Source: Eudoraea chungangensis
GTDB lineage: Bacteria; Bacteroidota; Bacteroidia; Flavobacteriales; Flavobacteriaceae
DNA length: 64,000 bases
Assembly: GCF_029360665.1 (NCBI RefSeq)
Contig: NZ_JARDUB010000003.1
Span: 62,001-126,000, forward strand
Direction of reading: 5' to 3'
The notes under the pieces are model-generated. The model saw only the letters and a list, made by a program, of their open reading frames with translations. It did no database searches and was not told where the DNA came from. Of this stretch, positions 1 to 8,573 are shown in pieces; the first letter of the stretch is position 1, and every line of letters starts with the position of its first letter. A program made the position numbers and the translations under genes.

Positions 1-215
1 AAAGTGAAAAACTCGTTCAGGACGCCCTTGAAAATATGATGAAGAATAGAACTTCTATTGTAATAGCACATAGATTGTCGACTGTCCAAAAAGCGGATAA
101 TATAGTGGTGCTTCAAAAAGGAAAAATAGTAGAGCAGGGTTCCCACAGCGAACTACTCCAGAACAATGGCGTCTATAAAAACCTGGTGGAAATGCAATCC
201 TTAGGCTCCAATTAA
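1..215 (+). CDS. ABC transporter ATP-binding protein, C-terminal fragment
   Basis: This is the 3' end of a gene that begins before the window; the reading frame enters at base 3 and stops with TAA at 213-215. The visible 70 residues hold the end of an ABC nucleotide-binding domain. The H-loop ([10 protein letters not shown], His codon at 69-71) and the following [14 protein letters not shown] segment are typical of ABC exporters such as MsbA or lipid/multidrug exporters. ATP binding and hydrolysis would drive export across the inner membrane. Since the membrane part is outside the window, the substrate cannot be named. An exporter rather than an importer is inferred from the HRLST wording. 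Confidence 0.9.
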   Translation, partial: SEKLVQDALENMMKNRTSIVIAHRLSTVQKADNIVVLQKGKIVEQGSHSELLQNNGVYKNLVEMQSLGSN

Positions 216-220
216 TTAAA

Positions 221-252
221 TTGGAAAATTAAACCTTTTCAACTTACCTTAG
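221..252 (+). promoter_or_regulatory. Possible promoter of the ECF sigma factor operon
   Basis: TTG at 221-223 is followed after 21 bases by TACCTTAG (245-252), which matches the Bacteroidota -7 box TAnnTTTG at six of eight positions. It lies just before the sigma-factor reading frame. The match is imperfect and the call is weak. Confidence 0.3.
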
Positions 253-270
253 TCTAAAGACAAGAAATGA

Positions 271-819
271 TTGACTTTGATAACGGAACAATCCTTAGTT
301 GTAGATCTTAAAAATGAGGAAACAAGGGCCAAGGCTTTTGAAACACTCTTGCACACATATAAAGAACGTTTATATTGGCATATCAGGCGAATAGTCCTAA
401 ATCATGAGGACACTGATGATATTCTTCAAAATACATTTATCAAAGTTTTTAAGAATATAGATGGTTTTGAAGGCAAGAGTAAACTCTATTCTTGGCTATA
501 TAGAATTGCTACAAATGAAGCATTGAGTTTTTTGACCTCTAAATCTCGTAAGCTAGGAATACAAAGTCAGGAATTACAAAACAAAATGGTAGAAGACTTA
601 AAAGCAGACAGCTATTTTGAAGGCGATGAAATTCAGTATAAATTACAAGCCGCCATAGCTACTTTACCAGAAAAACAGAAATTGGTTTTCAATATGAAAT
701 ATTTTGATGACTTAAAATATCAGGAAATTTCTGAAATTCTAGATACCAGTGTAGGAGGCTTAAAGGCATCTTATCATCTGGCGGTTAAGAAAATTGAGCA
801 GTATCTAAAAGACAGCTGA
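271..819 (+). CDS. ECF-type RNA polymerase sigma factor (sigma-70 family)
   Basis: The 182-residue product has the two-domain layout of extracytoplasmic-function sigma factors. Region 2 is at about residues 25-92 (DTDDILQNTFIKVFKN, then SWLYRIATNEAL) and region 4 at about 120-178 (LPEKQKLVFNMKYFDDLKY, then the helix-turn-helix). It would direct RNA polymerase to a small set of promoters. The start is TTG at 271; the nearby ATG at 267 is in another frame and closes quickly. The next gene starts 8 bases after the stop and encodes a single-span membrane protein, which suggests a sigma/anti-sigma pair. The signal sensed is unknown. Confidence 0.9.
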   Translation: MTLITEQSLVVDLKNEETRAKAFETLLHTYKERLYWHIRRIVLNHEDTDDILQNTFIKVFKNIDGFEGKSKLYSWLYRIATNEALSFLTSKSRKLGIQSQELQNKMVEDLKADSYFEGDEIQYKLQAAIATLPEKQKLVFNMKYFDDLKYQEISEILDTSVGGLKASYHLAVKKIEQYLKDS

Positions 820-826
820 TACCTAA

Positions 827-1348
827 ATGAAGAAGCATAAAAAAAATAGTGGTTTTAAAATTCCAGATAATTATTTGGAACGGTTTTCAGACGACTTACT
901 TCAAAAATTAGAGGTAGGCGAATCTAAAGCAAATCATAACCCCTTTTCAATTCCGGATGACTATTGGAATACTTTGGAAAAAGAGGTGCTTAAAAAAACG
1001 ACAGAAAATAAAAAACCAAAGAAGAGTACCATACGGTTGGCACCCTATTATGCAGTAGCCGCATCCGTCGCCCTAATAATTTTCTTAACCATAGGCACAG
1101 AGAAAAATAAGACGAAGGAATCTGACTTAACTTTTGCCAATTTGGAAGTGACTGAACTGCAATTGTATTTACAAGAAGTGTATCTAGAAGAACCCTCAAG
1201 TGAGCTAATATTACTTATTCCCGAAGAAGGTTTTAGATGGGAAGCAGAGGAGGTAAATACGCTTAATGGAGAAAATATACTTCAATATTTAGAAGATACA
1301 ATAGAAGAAACAGATGAATTTAATATATACGAAGATGAAGAATTATAA
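827..1348 (+). CDS. Single-span membrane protein, likely anti-sigma factor
   Basis: This 173-residue protein has a charged cytoplasmic-type N-terminus with two repeats of an IPDxY motif (FKIPDNYLERF near residue 13, FSIPDDYWNTL near 43). One membrane helix follows at about residues 70-87 (YYAVAASVALIIFLTIG). The outer part is very acidic. I do not recognise a named family. Its position 8 bases after the ECF sigma gene and before a secreted protein is the usual place of an anti-sigma factor, so it probably holds the sigma factor at the membrane until a signal arrives. That role is inferred from context only. Its 3' end overlaps the next gene by 14 bases. Confidence 0.75.
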   Translation: MKKHKKNSGFKIPDNYLERFSDDLLQKLEVGESKANHNPFSIPDDYWNTLEKEVLKKTTENKKPKKSTIRLAPYYAVAASVALIIFLTIGTEKNKTKESDLTFANLEVTELQLYLQEVYLEEPSSELILLIPEEGFRWEAEEVNTLNGENILQYLEDTIEETDEFNIYEDEEL

Positions 1349-1787
1349 CCATTACTTTTTGTCCCTATTCCTGTTACTGCTATGCTGGAGTGGCTATTCG
1401 CAACAAGGACCAGGCAGGGATAGAATAAAATCCCTGAAAGTGGGATTTATTACAGAAAGAGTAGGTTTAACAAGTGATGAAGCTACATCTTTTTGGCCCA
1501 TCTATATGGCACACGAAGAGGCTCTGGGGAAATTGAGAAGGCAAGAAAGGAGAGAAGTCAATGGTAGACTGGAAGAAATAGAAGCTCTCTCGGAAAATGA
1601 AATAGACAAAATTTTGAATAGTTTAATGTCTTTAGAGGAAGAAAAGCAAGAACTAAACCAGACCTATCTCAAAGAAATAAGAAAGGTTATTTCTGCAAAA
1701 AAAACCCTATTACTAATTCAGGCAGAGATTGCATTTAAAAAGAGACTTCTTCAGGAAATGCAGAAAAGAAGAAGGGGCGAGCGTTAA
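1335..1787 (+). CDS. Spy/CpxP-like secreted helical protein
   Basis: The start chosen is ATG at 1335, because it gives a clean signal peptide (MKNYNHYFLSLFLLLLCW, cleavage near SGYSQ); an ATG 21 bases upstream would put extra polar residues before it. The mature part, about 125 residues, is highly charged and helical. It contains LTSDEATSFWPIYMAHEEAL and a long Glu/Lys/Arg-rich segment, like periplasmic Spy/CpxP-type or heavy-metal sensor proteins found next to ECF sigma genes in Flavobacteria. It overlaps the anti-sigma-like gene by 14 bases, so translation is probably coupled. A periplasmic chaperone or sensor role is inferred. Confidence 0.75.
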   Translation: MKNYNHYFLSLFLLLLCWSGYSQQGPGRDRIKSLKVGFITERVGLTSDEATSFWPIYMAHEEALGKLRRQERREVNGRLEEIEALSENEIDKILNSLMSLEEEKQELNQTYLKEIRKVISAKKTLLLIQAEIAFKKRLLQEMQKRRRGER

Positions 1788-2827
1788 AAAGGTTTTCCTT
1801 TAATAAAATGTAGTTTAGCGATACGATTTTTTCCAGCGGCAAAAGCTATACTATCGTTCTGAAATCTAATGGTATAGAAACCTTCCTGCGACAAGTTTTG
1901 CCATGTTTTACCACTGTCTTTAGAATAATTAATTCCGGTATAGCCTACAGCAACCATTTGTTTGCCCCTACTATTGGGCACAAATTGAATACAACTCATA
2001 TAGCCAGGAGGATAACCATCTGCAACCAATCCCCATGTATTTCCGCCATCTTGCGTAAACGCCTTATTTCCTTTGTTTGTCTGAGAATCCGTAAAATCTC
2101 CTCCTATTATCACACCCAGGTCATCGTTGTAAAAGTTAATAGAAAAAATACCCTGTGTATGCTTCTCTGCAGTTATAGGTGTTTCTTGAATAACCCAATG
2201 CCTCCCCTTGTCTTCTGAGAAGTAAACACGACCAAAACTAGTGGCAACCCAGGTATAATTACCAACACTTGTAATATTGGTATTACTAGCCGCAAATGCA
2301 CCTTCTCCCGGTATGGCTTCTGGCAATCCATCACAAGCCATCTTACGCCACGTATTGCCACCGTCTCTTGTAATAATTATGGAGAGACAATTACCAATAG
2401 CATCCCCAACAGCAATTCCTTCGGTATCATTCCAAAAAAGCATGGAATCATAAAACACCTTCTCCCCTACCTCCTCATACACCAATTGCATTTTTCCAGA
2501 GGACCCGGTTTTGTACAGTAAAGCCGGAGTGCCTGCTGATAACATAAAAAAATCATTGGACGTATGCCCTACTGCCCTGAATTCCGGCAAGCTATCTAAA
2601 TGACGCTGTTTCCCCAAAAGGACTTTGTTATTGGTTAGATTTATAGAGCCATAAATGCCTTTATTTGCAGCAAATGCCAGACTATTTCCAATTAAGTCAA
2701 TAGCTCTTACGCTCATTGTGTCTTCCACCAGTAATTCTATATCTACGGAAGTAAAAGACATATCCTTCTTTACCTCCCCACAGGAGATAAGAAATACTAC
2801 CAAAACAAATGAAAGAACATAACGCAT
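1784..2827 (-). CDS. YCF48/BNR-repeat lipoprotein (beta-propeller)
   Basis: The 347-residue product starts with a lipoprotein signal (MRYVLSFVLVVFLISC, Cys16 as the lipid anchor). The rest contains repeated BNR/Asp-box-like units such as TRDGGNTWRKM, SEDKGRHWVIQ, TQDGGNTWGLV and SKDSGKTWQNL, spaced as in the blades of a beta-propeller. Similar proteins are called oxidoreductase or photosystem II assembly factor (YCF48)-like, but no catalytic residues are evident. The protein is probably anchored on the cell surface or the periplasmic face. The stop overlaps the convergent Spy-like gene by four bases (TTAA). Function beyond a propeller fold is unknown. Confidence 0.8.
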   Translation of the reverse strand: MRYVLSFVLVVFLISCGEVKKDMSFTSVDIELLVEDTMSVRAIDLIGNSLAFAANKGIYGSINLTNNKVLLGKQRHLDSLPEFRAVGHTSNDFFMLSAGTPALLYKTGSSGKMQLVYEEVGEKVFYDSMLFWNDTEGIAVGDAIGNCLSIIITRDGGNTWRKMACDGLPEAIPGEGAFAASNTNITSVGNYTWVATSFGRVYFSEDKGRHWVIQETPITAEKHTQGIFSINFYNDDLGVIIGGDFTDSQTNKGNKAFTQDGGNTWGLVADGYPPGYMSCIQFVPNSRGKQMVAVGYTGINYSKDSGKTWQNLSQEGFYTIRFQNDSIAFAAGKNRIAKLHFIKGKPF

Positions 2828-2953
2828 AGATGAAAGAAGTTTAAAATAGAAACTTGATTATAGGATTATTACAGCCTGATTCACCCTCTTTAACTCACTT
2901 AAGGAAGGTATTAATCGACAAGAAACAACATGCATTTAATAAATCCTATATGA

Positions 2954-2984
2954 TTTCAATAAGAATTAAAAAACGATACCTTTG
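2954..2984 (+). promoter_or_regulatory. Bacteroidota-type promoter for the RsmB-like gene
   Basis: TACCTTTG (2977-2984) is an exact TAnnTTTG -7 box. TTTC at 2954-2957 lies 19 bases upstream as the -33 element, one base off TTTG. The ATG at 3003 would then have a leader of only about 12 bases. Confidence 0.65.
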
Positions 2985-3002
2985 CCACCTAAATAAAGTA
3001 AA

Positions 3003-4214
3003 ATGCGATTGCATAGAAATCTTGTATTTGCGGTAGTTGACGGGTTAAATATGATCTTTAATGAAGGAGAGTATGCAGACAAAGTCGTAGAAAAATTACT
3101 AAAGCGCGATAAGCGATGGGGAGCAAGGGATAGAGGTTTTATTGCAGAAACCACCTATGACATAGTGCGTTGGAAGCGATTATACGCTGAAATTGCGGAA
3201 GTTCATTCCCCTTATTCCAGAGCAAATCTTTTTCGCTTATTTGCTGTTTGGGCAGTACTAAGAGGAATAGAACTACCTGATTGGAAACAGATTGAAGCTA
3301 CACCTTCTAGACGAATAAAAGGGAGGTTTGACGAGCTTTCTCAAATTAGAAAATTTCGAGAATCTATACCTGATTGGATAGACCAAATGGGATTGGAACA
3401 ACTCGGAGAAGCTAGATGGACTCAGGAGCTAAAATCTCTAAACGAAAAAGCTCCGGTTGTGCTTAGAACCAACACTTTAAAAACCAACAAGAAAGACTTA
3501 AAAGCAAACTTAGAAGAAGAAGGTATAAAGACAGACTTAGTAAAAGTAGATCCCGATGCATTAGTGCTTATAGAAAGGACTAATGTTTTTAAGACAAAAA
3601 CATTTAGATCTGGCAGTTTCGAAGTTCAGGACGCTTCTTCACAAAAGGTTGGATATTTCTGTGATGTTAAGCCCGGAATGCGGGTTATTGATACCTGTGC
3701 GGGCGCCGGTGGCAAAACCTTACATCTTGCGGCTATTATGGAGAATAAAGGGCAATTAGTAGCCTTAGATATCTATGAAAACAAATTAAAGGAGCTAAAA
3801 AGACGGGCCAAACGGGCAGGGGCTCATAATGTGGAAACACGCCATATTACAAATAGCAAAGTCTATAAAAAACTATTTAATGGTGCAGATAGGGTACTAA
3901 TAGACGCTCCCTGCTCTGGACTAGGTGTTTTAAAAAGAAATCCAGATGCTAAATGGAAATTACAGCCAGAATTCTTGGATAAACTTATTCGTACACAAAG
4001 GGAAATTCTTGGCAGCTACTCCAAAATGGTTAAAAAAGGAGGCAAACTAATTTATGTTACCTGTTCTATACTTCCCTCTGAAAATGAAAAACAAATAGCT
4101 TGGTTCCTTGCTTCCAAAGAAGGAGAAGACTTTGCCGTAGAATCTCAGAAAACGATCTACCCCTCCGAGAGTGGCTTTGATGGATTTTTCATGGCTCGCT
4201 TAGTAAAGAAGTAA
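3003..4214 (+). CDS. RsmB/NOP-family rRNA (cytosine-C5) methyltransferase
   Basis: The 403-residue protein transfers a methyl group from S-adenosylmethionine to C5 of a cytosine in RNA, probably 16S rRNA. An RsmB-like helical N-terminal part (about residues 1-130) precedes the Rossmann catalytic domain. That domain has the SAM loop DTCAGAGGKTLHLAA (about 230-244), the DAPCSGLGVLKRNP motif (Cys304) and the YVTCSILPSEN motif with the likely catalytic nucleophile Cys354. Both cysteines of the Fmu/Sun family are therefore present. The gene is monocistronic behind its own promoter box. The exact base modified cannot be read from the sequence. Confidence 0.92.
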   Translation: MRLHRNLVFAVVDGLNMIFNEGEYADKVVEKLLKRDKRWGARDRGFIAETTYDIVRWKRLYAEIAEVHSPYSRANLFRLFAVWAVLRGIELPDWKQIEATPSRRIKGRFDELSQIRKFRESIPDWIDQMGLEQLGEARWTQELKSLNEKAPVVLRTNTLKTNKKDLKANLEEEGIKTDLVKVDPDALVLIERTNVFKTKTFRSGSFEVQDASSQKVGYFCDVKPGMRVIDTCAGAGGKTLHLAAIMENKGQLVALDIYENKLKELKRRAKRAGAHNVETRHITNSKVYKKLFNGADRVLIDAPCSGLGVLKRNPDAKWKLQPEFLDKLIRTQREILGSYSKMVKKGGKLIYVTCSILPSENEKQIAWFLASKEGEDFAVESQKTIYPSESGFDGFFMARLVKK

Positions 4215-4273
4215 TCAACAATGATGTTTGAAAACTGTTGAGGATTCTCCTCAAAAAACCCGTAATAAAAACG

Positions 4274-4281
4274 TAAATTTG
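4274..4281 (+). promoter_or_regulatory. -7 promoter box upstream of purL
   Basis: TAAATTTG fits the Bacteroidota -7 consensus TAnnTTTG exactly and lies 31 bases before the purL start codon. No good -33 element is visible at the usual spacing. A short hairpin (4238-4254, arms TTGAGGA/TCCTCAA) sits just upstream and may end the previous transcript. Confidence 0.45.
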
Positions 4282-4312
4282 TGCTTTTCTAATCTTAATC
4301 TAGAAACGTTCC

Positions 4313-7300
4313 ATGATTCATTTCTTTGGAGACCTAAGCACAAAAGTTTTTGCAGTAGTATCTTCTCAAAAACTTTCTTCGTCACACAGTGATAAACTTA
4401 GCTGGCTTTTTGGTAACAAGCCTCTTTTAAATTCGGCGTCAATTGACGCTTTTTTTGTAGGTCCTAGAGCCGCAATGATTACTCCATGGAGTACCAACGC
4501 TACAGAGATAACGCAGAATATGGGGATTACTGGGATAAAAAGAATTGAAGAGTTTATTCCAGTAAGTGCAGACTTTTCGGACTACGACCCAATGTTAAGT
4601 GCCAAATATTCGAGCCTGGATCAGGATATTTTTACCATTAATATATCGCCAGAGAGCATTCAAGAAATAGATAATATAAAGGCCTATAACGAACAAGAGG
4701 GTTTGGCGTTAAGTGAGGAAGAAGTAATCTACCTGGAAGAATTATCTGAAAAAATTGGCAGAAAACTTACGGATTCTGAAGTTTTTGGTTTTAGCCAGGT
4801 TAATTCGGAACATTGTAGGCATAAGATATTTAATGGAGTTTTTGTGATTGACGGGAAAGAGAAACCATCTTCTCTCTTTAAACTTATTCGCAAGACCTCT
4901 GAAGAGAATCCTAATGATATTGTTTCTGCTTATAAAGACAATGTGGCGTTCGTAAAAGGACCACAAGTAATTCAATTCGCTCCTAAGACTTCCGATAAAC
5001 CAGATTACTACCAAGAATCACCGTTTAACTCTGTAATCTCCTTAAAAGCAGAAACACACAACTTTCCTACAACGGTAGAGCCCTTTAACGGGGCTGCCAC
5101 AGGTTCTGGTGGCGAAATAAGAGATAGACTAGCCGGGGGAAAAGGTTCATTGCCCCTAGCCGGTACAGCGGTATATATGACTTCATATTCTAGGTTAGAA
5201 AAAGACAGAGTTTGGGAAAATGGCATGAAAGAAAGACCATGGCTCTATCAAACTCCCATGGATATCCTTATCAAGGCTTCCAACGGCGCTTCGGACTTTG
5301 GGAATAAGTTTGGCCAACCTCTTATAGCCGGTTCCCTGTTTACTTTTGAGCACGAAGAACATGAGAGAAAGCTGGGATTTGATAAAGTAATAATGCTGGC
5401 CGGTGGCATTGGATATGGGAAGGAAGATCAGGCCTTAAAAGACGTTCCGAAAAAAGGAGACAAAATAGTAATTCTTGGAGGAGATAATTACCGGATAGGT
5501 ATGGGCGGAGCCGCAGTGTCTAGTGCTGATACTGGAGAATTCAGCTCTTCTATAGAGCTAAACGCCGTGCAAAGATCAAATCCCGAAATGCAGAAAAGAG
5601 CTGCAAATGCCATTCGTGGAATGGTAGAAAATGAAAATAATCCTATAGTTTCTATACACGATCATGGTGCCGGAGGCCATTTAAATTGTCTTTCGGAACT
5701 GGTGGAAGAAACCGGTGGAATAATCGATGTTGATAAACTTCCCATAGGTGATCCCACTCTATCCTCAAAAGAAATTATTGGAAATGAGTCTCAGGAGCGC
5801 ATGGGACTCGTAATAGGCGAAACCGATTTATCACTGTTGCATAGAATTGCCGATAGAGAACGTTCACCGATATACGACGTCGGGGACGTGACAATGGATC
5901 ATAGATTTACCTTCAAATCTGGAAAAACTGGTGCAAAACCAATGGATCTGGATATTGCCGATATGTTTGGAAGTTCGCCAAAGACGATTATGAAAGATCA
6001 ACATATAGAAAGACCCTACGCAGAGCTGTCTTATTCTATAGAAAATTTTCAGGATTATTTAGAAGCTGTCTTACAACTAGAGGCTGTAGCCGCTAAAGAT
6101 TGGTTAACAAATAAAGTGGATAGATGTGTTGGGGGACGTGTTGCAAAACAACAATGTGTAGGACCGCTACAATTACCTTTAAATAATTGCGGGGTTATGG
6201 CCTTAGATTTTAAAGGTAAAGAAGGAATTGCCACCTCCATTGGGCACTCTCCTATTAGTGGTTTAATTGATCCACAGGCCGGAAGTAGAAATAGTATTAC
6301 GGAAGCCCTAACAAATATAGTCTGGGCTCCGCTAAAGGATGGACTTAAGTCAGTTGCCTTATCCGCAAATTGGATGTGGCCTTGTAGAAATGCCGGCGAA
6401 GATGCCAGACTTTATGAAGCTGTAGAAGCAGTCTCCAATTTTGCCATCGGATTGGGAATCAATGTTCCTACAGGGAAGGATTCCCTGTCGATGAAGCAGA
6501 AGTATAAAGATGAAGAAGTAATAGCCCCTGGAACCGTCATTATCTCTTCTGCGGCGGCCTGTTTGGATATTACTAAGGTTGTAGAACCCGTTTTACAAAA
6601 GGATTCAGGAGCCATCTACTATTTAAACTTATCTGCGGATAAGCATAAGCTTGGAGGTTCATCATTTGCGCAAATCTTAAATAAAGTTGGTTCGGAAGCG
6701 CCCGATGTTAAGGATATCGACTTGGTAAAAAGAGGTTTTATGGTAATTCAAGAGCTTGTTTTAAAAGAAGACATTGTCGCGGGTCATGATATTGCTTCAG
6801 GTGGATTAATTACTACATTGTTGGAAATGTGTTTTGCAGAGATATCTGTGGGAGCTCAGATTGATTTAAGTCTTATTGGAGAGGAAGATTTAATTAAACT
6901 GCTATTTGCTGAGAACTCGGGAATTGTTTTTCAAGTTAAAAATACAGCCGTTGAAAATAGGCTAGCATCCTATAACCTACCCTTTATAAAAATTGGTAAA
7001 GCGGTAGAATCGCCACAGTTAGAAATTAAGAATAATAATTTACAAATTGCTCTGAATATTAATACTCTAAGAGATACATGGTTTAAGACATCCTATCTTT
7101 TAGATAAAAATCAGACAGCCAATGAACTTGCTAAAGAGCGCTTTAATAACTATAAGAAGCAGCCTCTAAAATTTGTTTTTCCGCAAGAGTATCAGAATTC
7201 TTTTCCTTCAAAAAATTTAAAAGAACTTTCCAGACCTAAAGCCGCTATTTTGCGAGAAAAAGGAAGTAACTCGGAGAGAGAAATGGCCAATGCCATGTAT

Positions 7301-7981
7301 TTAGCTGGCTTTGACGTAAAAGACGTCCATATGACAGATCTTATTTCTGGAAGAGAAACCCTGGAAGATATCAGTTTTATTGGTGCTGTTGGAGGGTTTT
7401 CAAATTCCGATGTTCTAGGAAGTGCGAAAGGTTGGGCCGGAGCTTTTAAATATAATGAAAAGGCTAAGAACGCATTACAGGCATTCTTTTCCAGACCTAA
7501 TACCCTGTCGGTTGGTATCTGTAATGGCTGTCAGTTATTTATGGAATTAGAACTGATTAATCCTGAGCACAAAGAACATGGTAAGATGGATTTTAATGAC
7601 TCCCATAAACACGAAAGTGGATTTACTTCCGTAAAAATTCAGAAGAATAATTCTGTTATGTTATCGTCCTTAGCAGGAGCACAATTAGGTGTTTGGATTT
7701 CACACGGTGAGGGAAAGTTTAATCTTCCCAACACTCAAGAAGATTATAACATCGTCGGTACCTACGGCTATGAAGCTTATCCTGCCAATCCGAATGGTAG
7801 TGACTTTAATACGGCAATGCTATGCGATAAAAGTGGAAGACATTTAGTTACTATGCCACACATTGAACGCTCCATATTTCCTTGGAATTGGGCACATTAT
7901 CCCAAAAACAAAAAAGACAAAATTTCTCCATGGTTAGAAGCATTTATAAATGCTAGGAAATGGGTAGAGCAACATCCCTAA
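4313..7981 (+). CDS. purL: Phosphoribosylformylglycinamidine synthase (FGAR amidotransferase)
   Basis: This 1222-residue enzyme makes formylglycinamidine ribonucleotide from FGAR, glutamine and ATP, the fourth step of purine synthesis. It is the large single-chain form. In order it has an N-terminal PurS-like region, a linker containing FSQVNSEHCRHKIFN (about residue 160), two AIR-synthase-like halves with SLKAETHNFPTTVEPF and the GAGGHLNCLSELVEETGG segment, and a C-terminal class I glutaminase. The glutaminase starts near residue 983 (GSNSEREMANAMYLAGFDV) and has catalytic Cys1070 in VGICNGCQ and the HIERS segment near the end. Its length is normal for Bacteroidota. The acetyltransferase gene follows 7 bases later. 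Confidence 0.97.
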   Translation: MIHFFGDLSTKVFAVVSSQKLSSSHSDKLSWLFGNKPLLNSASIDAFFVGPRAAMITPWSTNATEITQNMGITGIKRIEEFIPVSADFSDYDPMLSAKYSSLDQDIFTINISPESIQEIDNIKAYNEQEGLALSEEEVIYLEELSEKIGRKLTDSEVFGFSQVNSEHCRHKIFNGVFVIDGKEKPSSLFKLIRKTSEENPNDIVSAYKDNVAFVKGPQVIQFAPKTSDKPDYYQESPFNSVISLKAETHNFPTTVEPFNGAATGSGGEIRDRLAGGKGSLPLAGTAVYMTSYSRLEKDRVWENGMKERPWLYQTPMDILIKASNGASDFGNKFGQPLIAGSLFTFEHEEHERKLGFDKVIMLAGGIGYGKEDQALKDVPKKGDKIVILGGDNYRIGMGGAAVSSADTGEFSSSIELNAVQRSNPEMQKRAANAIRGMVENENNPIVSIHDHGAGGHLNCLSELVEETGGIIDVDKLPIGDPTLSSKEIIGNESQERMGLVIGETDLSLLHRIADRERSPIYDVGDVTMDHRFTFKSGKTGAKPMDLDIADMFGSSPKTIMKDQHIERPYAELSYSIENFQDYLEAVLQLEAVAAKDWLTNKVDRCVGGRVAKQQCVGPLQLPLNNCGVMALDFKGKEGIATSIGHSPISGLIDPQAGSRNSITEALTNIVWAPLKDGLKSVALSANWMWPCRNAGEDARLYEAVEAVSNFAIGLGINVPTGKDSLSMKQKYKDEEVIAPGTVIISSAAACLDITKVVEPVLQKDSGAIYYLNLSADKHKLGGSSFAQILNKVGSEAPDVKDIDLVKRGFMVIQELVLKEDIVAGHDIASGGLITTLLEMCFAEISVGAQIDLSLIGEEDLIKLLFAENSGIVFQVKNTAVENRLASYNLPFIKIGKAVESPQLEIKNNNLQIALNINTLRDTWFKTSYLLDKNQTANELAKERFNNYKKQPLKFVFPQEYQNSFPSKNLKELSRPKAAILREKGSNSEREMANAMYLAGFDVKDVHMTDLISGRETLEDISFIGAVGGFSNSDVLGSAKGWAGAFKYNEKAKNALQAFFSRPNTLSVGICNGCQLFMELELINPEHKEHGKMDFNDSHKHESGFTSVKIQKNNSVMLSSLAGAQLGVWISHGEGKFNLPNTQEDYNIVGTYGYEAYPANPNGSDFNTAMLCDKSGRHLVTMPHIERSIFPWNWAHYPKNKKDKISPWLEAFINARKWVEQHP

Positions 7982-7988
7982 AAGTGTT

Positions 7989-8441
7989 ATGAATATTAGA
8001 AAGGCAAAAAGAGAAGATGTTATTTCCATAGTACGATTATTGGCAGATGATATTTTAGTAAAACAGAGGGAAGACTATAGAATACCATTGCCACACGCTT
8101 ATTACCAGGCCTTTGAAAAGATAAACACCGACCCTAATCAGGAATTAATGGTAGTGGAAAACAAACAGAATATGGTTATTGGGACCCTACAACTAAGCCT
8201 TATTCCTTACCTTACCTATCAGGGCGGATTACGGGCCCAGATAGAGGCTGTGCGGATAGCAAAAGAACATAGAGGGCAGGGATTGGGCAAAGAGCTCTTT
8301 GTCTGGGCAATTCAAAGGGCAAGAGAAAGAGGAGCACATGTTCTACAACTTACCACCGACAAAAAAAGACCTGAAGCCGTACGGTTTTATGAGAGCTTAG
8401 GTTTTAAAGCTAGCCATGAAGGCATGAAACTACATTTCTAA
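7989..8441 (+). CDS. GNAT family N-acetyltransferase
   Basis: The 150-residue protein has the GNAT fold. Beta-strand 4 (RAQIEAVRIAKEHRG) leads into the acetyl-CoA pyrophosphate loop RGQGLGKELFVWAI (about residues 95-108), followed by LQLTTDKKRPEAVRFYESLGF near the C-terminus. It should transfer an acetyl group from acetyl-CoA to a small-molecule or protein amine; the acceptor is unknown. It begins 7 bases after the purL stop and probably shares its transcript, but no purine role is implied by that alone. Confidence 0.88.
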   Translation: MNIRKAKREDVISIVRLLADDILVKQREDYRIPLPHAYYQAFEKINTDPNQELMVVENKQNMVIGTLQLSLIPYLTYQGGLRAQIEAVRIAKEHRGQGLGKELFVWAIQRARERGAHVLQLTTDKKRPEAVRFYESLGFKASHEGMKLHF

Positions 8442-8485
8442 GAAATATCTTAATAAAGGAAAAAGCTACAACCAAGTGCCATAAG

Positions 8486-8514
8486 CCAAGTAAACACCCC
8501 AATCATATACTTGG
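8486..8514. repeat. Inverted repeat between GNAT gene and acyl-CoA synthetase gene
   Basis: CCAAGTA (8486-8492) and TACTTGG (8508-8514) are perfect 7-base inverted arms with a 15-base loop. A third CCAAGT copy lies at 8472-8477. A T-rich stretch follows, so it may be a weak terminator for purL-GNAT or an operator. I cannot tell which. Confidence 0.35.
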
Positions 8515-8573
8515 ATTTATTTTATATTACGCTTCCCTTTTCTTATTTTGCAAGGACTATTTAGACTAAACTT

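Noticed and set aside
1314-1334. Upstream ATG for the Spy-like protein
   Set aside because: It adds polar residues in front of a well-formed signal peptide that begins at the ATG at 1335.
4238-4254. Hairpin before purL considered as a purine riboswitch
   Set aside because: It is a simple 7-bp stem with a 3-base loop; no three-way junction or conserved purine aptamer sequence is visible.
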